DNA of 64,000 bases from CBDDHT01 sp965227905. Lineage in GTDB: Bacteria > Pseudomonadota > Alphaproteobacteria > Rhizobiales > Methyloligellaceae. The notes under the pieces were generated by a model, which saw only the letters and a program-made list of their open reading frames with translations, searched no databases and was not told the origin of the DNA. The stretch spans positions 4,030,001 to 4,094,000 of the forward strand of contig OZ245780.1 in NCBI GenBank assembly GCA_965227905.1, read 5' to 3'. A program made the position numbers and the translations under genes. Positions 59,947-64,000 of this stretch are shown here, piece by piece (the first letter of the stretch is position 1; every line of letters starts with the position of its first letter).

Positions 59947-60026
59947 GTCCCGGCCCCCGAGCCGGGACCCAGGGCAACAGTCTCCCATTGAGCCTTTAGC
60001 CCTGGGCCCCGCATCAAGTGCGGGGC
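59947..60026. repeat. Cluster of three GC-rich palindromes after rlmB (REP-like)
   Basis: Three adjoining stem-loops: GTCCCGGC with GCCGGGAC (59947-59968), CCCAGGGC with GCCCTGGG (59968-60006, 23-base loop), and GCCCCGCA with TGCGGGGC (60006-60026). They share edge bases, so the pattern is packed head to tail. No T-run follows, so they are not simple terminators. They resemble dispersed extragenic palindromes. A further imperfect dyad lies at 60108-60132. No gene is seen in 59881-60170. Confidence 0.6.
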
Positions 60027-60170
60027 GTAGTTCTTTGATATGTCGAGATAAATTCGGACGATGACAGCTCACCGATCAGAATCATTCGTGAGCAGTTACA
60101 AAACTGGCACCCGCCGGCAAAAAGCCGACGGGTAACCATTTGATAAAATGAGGATTTTTACGCCCTCAGA

Positions 60171-60449
60171 TCAGTAGCAGGACTGGCGAACGTCCCATCC
60201 GACGAACTTGCAGCTTCGTTTGCTCCAGCACTTTCCGCCTTTGCAAACCTTGTGGTAACCGCAATCCTTGATGGGATAGCGGATGAAGTCGCAATAGCCG
60301 CTCTTGCGGCCGACGCCAACCCAGCCCTGTTTGGGATAGGGTGTTGAAAATTCATGATAATTGCCAACCGTACCAGCCGACATCGCCGGCAGAACCGACG
60401 TCATGACAAGCCCTAGCATTGTGGCAGCACCAACGAGTGTCTTGATCAT
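60171..60449 (-). CDS. Small secreted Cys-rich protein
   Basis: A 92-residue protein with a signal peptide (LVGAATMLGLVMTSVLPAMSA, cleavage about residue 24). The mature part is basic with six cysteines (YCDF, DCGY, VCKGGKC, SCKF and the final SCY), which suggests three disulfides. AGAGGT precedes the ATG at 60449; 24 further in-frame residues upstream have no SD. No family recognised. Confidence 0.7.
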   Translation of the reverse strand: MIKTLVGAATMLGLVMTSVLPAMSAGTVGNYHEFSTPYPKQGWVGVGRKSGYCDFIRYPIKDCGYHKVCKGGKCWSKRSCKFVGWDVRQSCY

Positions 60450-60552
60450 TTCTGACCTCTCATTAACCGGTGACTGCCCCCGGAGTGCTCTGCATATGGG
60501 CTTTCCGGACGGTATTTCCAAGCCTTAGCCGGTTTTCCGAGAGCCAATATGC

Positions 60553-60584
60553 AAAAGGGCCGCCCATCCTAAGACGGGCGGCCC
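60553..60584 (-). terminator. Rho-independent terminator after the Tyr/Arg/Gly-rich gene
   Basis: A perfect nine-base stem (GGGCCGCCC with GGGCGGCCC) around a ten-base loop, followed by TTTT on the minus strand, 64 bases after the stop of the gene at 60649. Confidence 0.8.
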
Positions 60585-60648
60585 GCAGGCATGATCGTGA
60601 TTTCGCTAGCCTAAAGGCGCCCTGCTCCCAAGTGCGCCTAGGAACGGC

Positions 60649-60984
60649 TTACCAACGGTAGTAGCGGTAACCGTAGTAACCCCGGTGACGGGGCCGGTAG
60701 TAGCCGTAATGGTGCTTGCGGTAGTAGGGCCGATAGGAACGCCGATAATTGTAGTAGCGCTTGTAACCATAGTTGCGCCGATAACCATAGTGGCGTCCAT
60801 AACCTCGGTAACCGCGATATCCACGGCGGTAGCCATAGTAGCCGGCCTTATGCACCAGGCCTTGCTGGCTCACCGGGTTCGTCAACCCGTTTGCCAACCT
60901 TGCGTCGGCCGAAGCCGGTCCCGCCATCGCAAACACACCGATGGAGAACAAACCAGCCAACAGTACAGACGGAATGAGTCGCAT
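60649..60984 (-). CDS. Secreted Gly/Tyr/Arg-rich low-complexity protein
   Basis: A 111-residue protein. The signal peptide (LIPSVLLAGLFSIGVFAMAGPASA) is followed by a short neutral part (RLANGLTNPVSQQGLVHKA). A roughly 65-residue tail is made almost only of Gly, Tyr, Arg and some His in loose YGYRR and RGYRGYG repeats. AGGAGG precedes the ATG at 60984. Such tails occur in small exported proteins of rhizobia-like bacteria, with no known function. RNA, polyanion or cell-wall binding is conceivable. Confidence 0.75.
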   Translation of the reverse strand: MRLIPSVLLAGLFSIGVFAMAGPASADARLANGLTNPVSQQGLVHKAGYYGYRRGYRGYRGYGRHYGYRRNYGYKRYYNYRRSYRPYYRKHHYGYYRPRHRGYYGYRYYRW

Positions 60985-61214
60985 CCGCGCCTCCTTTCCA
61001 CGCATCTTCAAGAAACCCCCGGATAATAGATACTAGCGTATCGGCGAGACACTTGGTATCACGCGCGTTGACGAAACCGTGACATTTGCGGCGTCAGGAT
61101 GACGCAGCACCGAATTGTCGTGGATTCGGGTTGTCTGTGCGGCATTTACGAGAGTACAGAGAGGCGACGAGCCGATTCCCCTGCCAAAGCAGGCCGAATC
61201 GGAGATCGCCAGTT

Positions 61215-61290
61215 GCCGGCTTAGCTCAGTTGGTAGAGCGGCTGATTTGTAATCAGTAGGTCGGGGGTTCGAATCCTCCAGCCGGCACCA
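61215..61290 (+). tRNA. tRNA-Thr (anticodon TGT)
   Basis: A 76-base tRNA with encoded CCA. Acceptor GCCGGCT pairs with AGCCGGC, the anticodon arm is CTGAT-TTGTAAT-CAG with TGT, and the T arm reads GGTTCGAATCC. A hairpin (CCGATTC with GAATCGG, 61172-61202) lies just upstream. Its 3' end appears to be the left border of an inserted segment. Confidence 0.97.
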
Positions 61291-61338
61291 TTTTTTTCAA
61301 TGGGTTAGCAGGGATTATTTAGGCGTGGGCATTCGTCG

Positions 61339-61357
61339 GGGTAACACATGGGTAACA
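61339..61357. repeat. Short direct repeat near a probable tRNA attachment site
   Basis: GGGTAACA occurs twice, 11 bases apart (61339-61346 and 61350-61357), about 50 bases after the tRNA-Thr 3' end. Helically phased short repeats beside a tRNA are what integrase arm sites look like. No integrase gene is present in this window. Confidence 0.35.
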
Positions 61358-61385
61358 GATTGACCGATTTCGCATCCAACTTCGA

Positions 61386-63074
61386 CTAACTCATGATGTT
61401 CTCGGCATGGCGTAATAGCTCGACGTGCCTTGCTTCGATATCAGCCCTAGTCCATTGATTCTTGGATGCCAGCATCACCGTGAGAGGGAATAGCTGGCTC
61501 TCTACTGCCCCGAACATCTTTTCCTTCTTGATTTGGAAATCATAATTGCGGTTCGAGCGATTGATCTCGGCTGTCAGAATAGTCAGGTTCCCTAGCTGAT
61601 GAGTCAGACGTTTTCGCTCTGCATCATTTGGAAACACCTGTTTCCATTCGCTGTTCTTTGCCGGGCGCTGAGGCAGAATGTGCTCAATTGTCACCGAACT
61701 GGGAAAATGTGGCGGGATCGTAGTTGTGAGCATCTCCGCATTGAGCCGAAGGAGCAGCGGTTTCACAAACTTTCGTGCTGGCCTGATCTCTCCTGACAGT
61801 ATCTCCCTAATCTTCCGTCGCTCTGCATCACTCAGGTATAGCTCGCTGCTTGCGGACGTAAACACCGTGTCTCTTTCTCGAATGACACGCTGGGTTATTT
61901 GATTGAAGCGCTTGGCTCGCTGCCTCTTGGTCTTGCCAAGCACCAACATCCCAAGTGCCAGTCCGTCCAACCTCCGGAAGAATTTCAACGTGTCGCGAGC
62001 AGTAGGTTGGAAAGCAAGCCAGATTAGCGCCGGTTCCTGCCATTCGTCGTCCGGCATATTGCGCAGACACAACACCACTCGATTGATCACGGCACTATCA
62101 TTGCCGAATTCGAGGGCGGCATATTCGAGGTTTGTGTAGTGGTTCAGAAAACCGCTCAGGAACGTCGTGAAAGTAGCTGCCCTGGATGGATCGCTGAGCA
62201 CTTCACGCACTCGATCACGCAACCCACGATCGTCTGCCCTTTGCTGTACCATTGAAAGTATGGACTCGATGTATGCCTTAAGGTCATTCGAGCCGATCTC
62301 ACTCTCAGCTTGGTTCCAGGCCTCCGCGAGCGCGGCGGCTTCCTGCATCTGGTCGGACTGCTGTCCAAGTATCTCAGCCTTGGCTAGGTCTAGCTCGTCG
62401 AGCGGCTGCCCTCTGCTGTTGAGACTTCGAAATAGAATATAGCCATCATCGAGATTGTGGGTTGTGATCTGGACAACGCTACATCTCTTGACGACGAACG
62501 AAGCAAGTCTCTGAAGAAAGGCATCGTGTTGGCGCCCGATCTCAGAACGAATGCGACGAATCGAGCTAAGCAATCTGGAGTTAGACTCTGTATCGGCCTC
62601 AGTCGGAAGTTGTCGCGTTGCGCCATCCTGAAGGATCCATCTTTCATAACACTCCTGGTTATCTTCTCGCAGGCCCACGCGAGGAAGCCGATCGAGACCT
62701 TGCACGCGGCTCTCTCGCCGCCAAAGCATACGCTGCAGCTCTTTGCGTCGTGGCTCTTCCTGCAGCTTGTCACGAATAATGGCGAGAATAATTGTTAGGG
62801 CGACCAACCGTTGTTGGCCATCGATGACATCGTAGATTTCAGACCGACGGAGCTGCGCAACAATGACGGGCCCCAAGAAATACTCTGAGCCGCTACTCGC
62901 CCGCCCAGTCAATGAACCAGACCGTTCGAGAGCTGCGTGAATATCGTCATAGAGTTGCGCTGCGGTTTCCTCTTCCCAAGAATATGGCCGCTGGAAAAGA
63001 GGCATTCGGTAAATCGTGGTGCCAGAGAATAGCTCAGCGACAGTTTGCTTCTGAGTATCGAATGATAGCGCCAC
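61386..63074 (-). CDS. DUF262/DUF1524 protein, GmrSD-like putative defence nuclease
   Basis: A 562-residue protein with two modules. The N-terminal DUF262 (GmrS-like, ParB-fold) part shows PLFQRPYSW at about 25-33, EYFLGPVIV, the nucleotide-site motif DGQQRL at 85-90, and FRSLNSRGQPLDELDLAKAEIL at 215-236. The C-terminal DUF1524 (GmrD-like His-Me nuclease) part shows TIEHILPQ with H465, then HQLGNLTILTAEINRSNRN. Fused proteins of this kind act as type IV restriction against modified phage DNA (GmrSD, BrxU). Base composition is poorer in GC than its neighbours, suggesting transfer. It reads towards the tRNA. Confidence 0.85.
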   Translation of the reverse strand: MALSFDTQKQTVAELFSGTTIYRMPLFQRPYSWEEETAAQLYDDIHAALERSGSLTGRASSGSEYFLGPVIVAQLRRSEIYDVIDGQQRLVALTIILAIIRDKLQEEPRRKELQRMLWRRESRVQGLDRLPRVGLREDNQECYERWILQDGATRQLPTEADTESNSRLLSSIRRIRSEIGRQHDAFLQRLASFVVKRCSVVQITTHNLDDGYILFRSLNSRGQPLDELDLAKAEILGQQSDQMQEAAALAEAWNQAESEIGSNDLKAYIESILSMVQQRADDRGLRDRVREVLSDPSRAATFTTFLSGFLNHYTNLEYAALEFGNDSAVINRVVLCLRNMPDDEWQEPALIWLAFQPTARDTLKFFRRLDGLALGMLVLGKTKRQRAKRFNQITQRVIRERDTVFTSASSELYLSDAERRKIREILSGEIRPARKFVKPLLLRLNAEMLTTTIPPHFPSSVTIEHILPQRPAKNSEWKQVFPNDAERKRLTHQLGNLTILTAEINRSNRNYDFQIKKEKMFGAVESQLFPLTVMLASKNQWTRADIEARHVELLRHAENIMS

Positions 63075-63296
63075 CCCTGCCCGCCTCTAAGCATAGCGAC
63101 GCACTAACCAGCATGGCCATAGTCGCTAGATTTCTGGAAACTTGCTACGCGATACCGAGATTGACAATTTTGGGGGAGCAAAGCAACGGCACGACAATAG
63201 AATGTGCATACTATGCCCACGGGATAATAGGGTTCCTCATTACAAAAAGACTTCTGTGCGACCACCAACAGCGCGCCACTGCTGCTCAGTTCCCCT

Positions 63297-63545
63297 TCAT
63301 GGCTGCCTGACAAAACTCACATCAGTTGGCGCAGTAGGTTCTGCGAAGCAGGCGACGCCTTGGTCCAACAACGCCGACTTCACACAATCTGATGAGTGTC
63401 GAGTTGTGATGTGCTGCTGTCGTTCCAGATATCTGATGCTGTTAGGATGAAGGCCTGCAAGCTCTGCCAACTCGGTTTGCGTAAGGCCCGCAAGCGCACG
63501 TGCTGCGCTAAGCTGAGCGCCGTTGATGAGCGTCTTTGTCGACAT
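63297..63545 (-). CDS. Small XRE-type HTH protein
   Basis: An 82-residue protein with a helix-turn-helix of the Cro/XRE type at about residues 11-45 (LSAARALAGLTQTELAELAGLHPNSIRYLERQQHI). A short C-terminal part follows. Such proteins regulate neighbouring island genes or act as antitoxins. It lies 222 bases upstream of the DUF262 gene, on the same strand, and may control it. Confidence 0.7.
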   Translation of the reverse strand: MSTKTLINGAQLSAARALAGLTQTELAELAGLHPNSIRYLERQQHITTRHSSDCVKSALLDQGVACFAEPTAPTDVSFVRQP

Positions 63546-63602
63546 TACGAGCTGTCTCCGCTAACTATTGATGCTTACCTACACATGATGAGGACTTGCG
63601 GC

Positions 63603-63914
63603 ATGAGCAGATCCGACAATATCGGCAGCGTTGAGCCGACTGTCTTGGGCTTCAGCAAAGTGCAGTGGGCTGGCATTGGGCTGATTGCTTTGTCGATTGT
63701 GGCAATGGTCATTCATTGGGTGCTTGCCGCATTGGTTGCCGGTGCCGGGGTTTGGCTCTATGCCCAGCCTGCCATTCGAGAATACGGCGCCCGATCTGTT
63801 GTGCTCTCCACTGCAATGGGAATAGCCGTCACTGTGGCGTTAGCCTTTGTGGCGGTATATTTCTTGGATCGAGCTGGACTGCTTGAAGGCTCGTATCTGG
63901 CTCTCATTTTTTAG
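63603..63914 (+). CDS. Small membrane protein, unknown
   Basis: A 103-residue protein with two or three hydrophobic segments (WAGIGLIALSIVAMVIHWVLAALVAGAGVWLY and VVLSTAMGIAVTVALAFVAVYFL). The ATG at 63603 follows GAGG by about nine bases; the longer open frame upstream runs antisense through the HTH gene and is not used. Possibly an effector or immunity membrane component of the island, but nothing proves it. No family recognised. Confidence 0.55.
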   Translation: MSRSDNIGSVEPTVLGFSKVQWAGIGLIALSIVAMVIHWVLAALVAGAGVWLYAQPAIREYGARSVVLSTAMGIAVTVALAFVAVYFLDRAGLLEGSYLALIF

Positions 63915-64000
63915 CTCGCCTCTGCCCCTCAAATGTCCCTGCCTGTTGACCGGCAACAGATCCAGCCGCAGCCCCTTTGTTGGCGGCGCGAGTTTCTGTC
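63904..64000 (-). CDS. C-terminus of an unidentified protein (partial)
   Basis: Reading leftwards from the window edge, one frame is open and ends with a TGA at 63904-63906. It gives an Ala/Gly/Gln-rich end (AANKGAAAGSVAGQQ...FEGQRRAKK). It would converge with, and overlap by 11 bases, the small membrane protein gene. Only about 31 residues are visible, so it may be chance. Confidence 0.35.
   Translation of the reverse strand, partial: TETRAANKGAAAGSVAGQQAGTFEGQRRAKK

Noticed and set aside
61348..61389. A 13-codon frame starting MGNRLTDF after tRNA-Thr, considered as an integrase remnant
   Set aside because: Too short to identify and without an SD; only the direct repeat is kept as a hint.
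63396..63602. Extended start of the small membrane protein
   Set aside because: This part is antisense to the HTH gene and lacks an SD.

Overview
The window looks like a chromosomal segment of an alphaproteobacterium. The signs are an ATP12-type F1-ATPase chaperone gene, the order secY-adk-rpsM, RpoB of about 1377 and RpoC of 1407 residues, two tuf genes with identical products, and a fairly high GC content with strong Shine-Dalgarno (SD) sites. Most genes lie on the minus strand. Genus cannot be read from the sequence.

Layout. (1) 1-6304, minus: a housekeeping cluster of a DUF1801 protein, ATP12 chaperone, HAD phosphatase, RluA-family pseudouridine synthase, CrcB fluoride channel, RarA and a DegP-type protease. 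(2) 6377-25949, minus: the joined str, S10, spc and alpha ribosomal operons, from the promoter near 25935 through rpsL, fusA, tuf, rpsJ, rplB, secY, adk and rpoA to the rplQ terminator at 6377. A secreted DUF4189 gene is embedded between rpsL and rpsG with a 4-base overlap to rpsL. (3) 26036-44653, mostly plus: about 18.5 kb of accessory genes between rpoC and rpsL, which usually adjoin. It holds an ArsR regulator with a permease, tcuAB-like tricarballylate oxidation genes, a membrane coiled-coil/HhH protein, an N-carbamoylsarcosine amidase-like hydrolase, a membrane-anchored DUF2652 protein, and a copper block. The copper block has two transcription units. One encodes a lipoprotein, TolC-like protein, multicopper oxidase, cytochrome c and cupredoxin. 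The other has a near-perfect CsoR operator and encodes an AhpD-like protein, a CopA P-type ATPase and a second cytochrome c. (4) 44738-58970, minus: tRNA-Tyr, tRNA-Gly, tuf, tRNA-Trp, secE, nusG, rplKAJL, rpoBC. (5) 59119-61214: rlmB, two small secreted proteins and tRNA-Thr. (6) 61215-64000: a probable island edge at the tRNA-Thr 3' end, carrying a DUF262/DUF1524 (GmrSD-like) putative defence protein, a small HTH protein and a small membrane protein.

Regions 2 and 4 make the translation and transcription machinery. A repeated hairpin with compensating base changes sits in the leaders of rplB, rplW, rplC, nusG and the second tuf, and is the most interesting unexplained structure. The copper block reads as a periplasmic copper oxidation and cytoplasmic export system. 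The island at the right edge may be antiphage. No CRISPR array, rRNA or complete transposon was seen.
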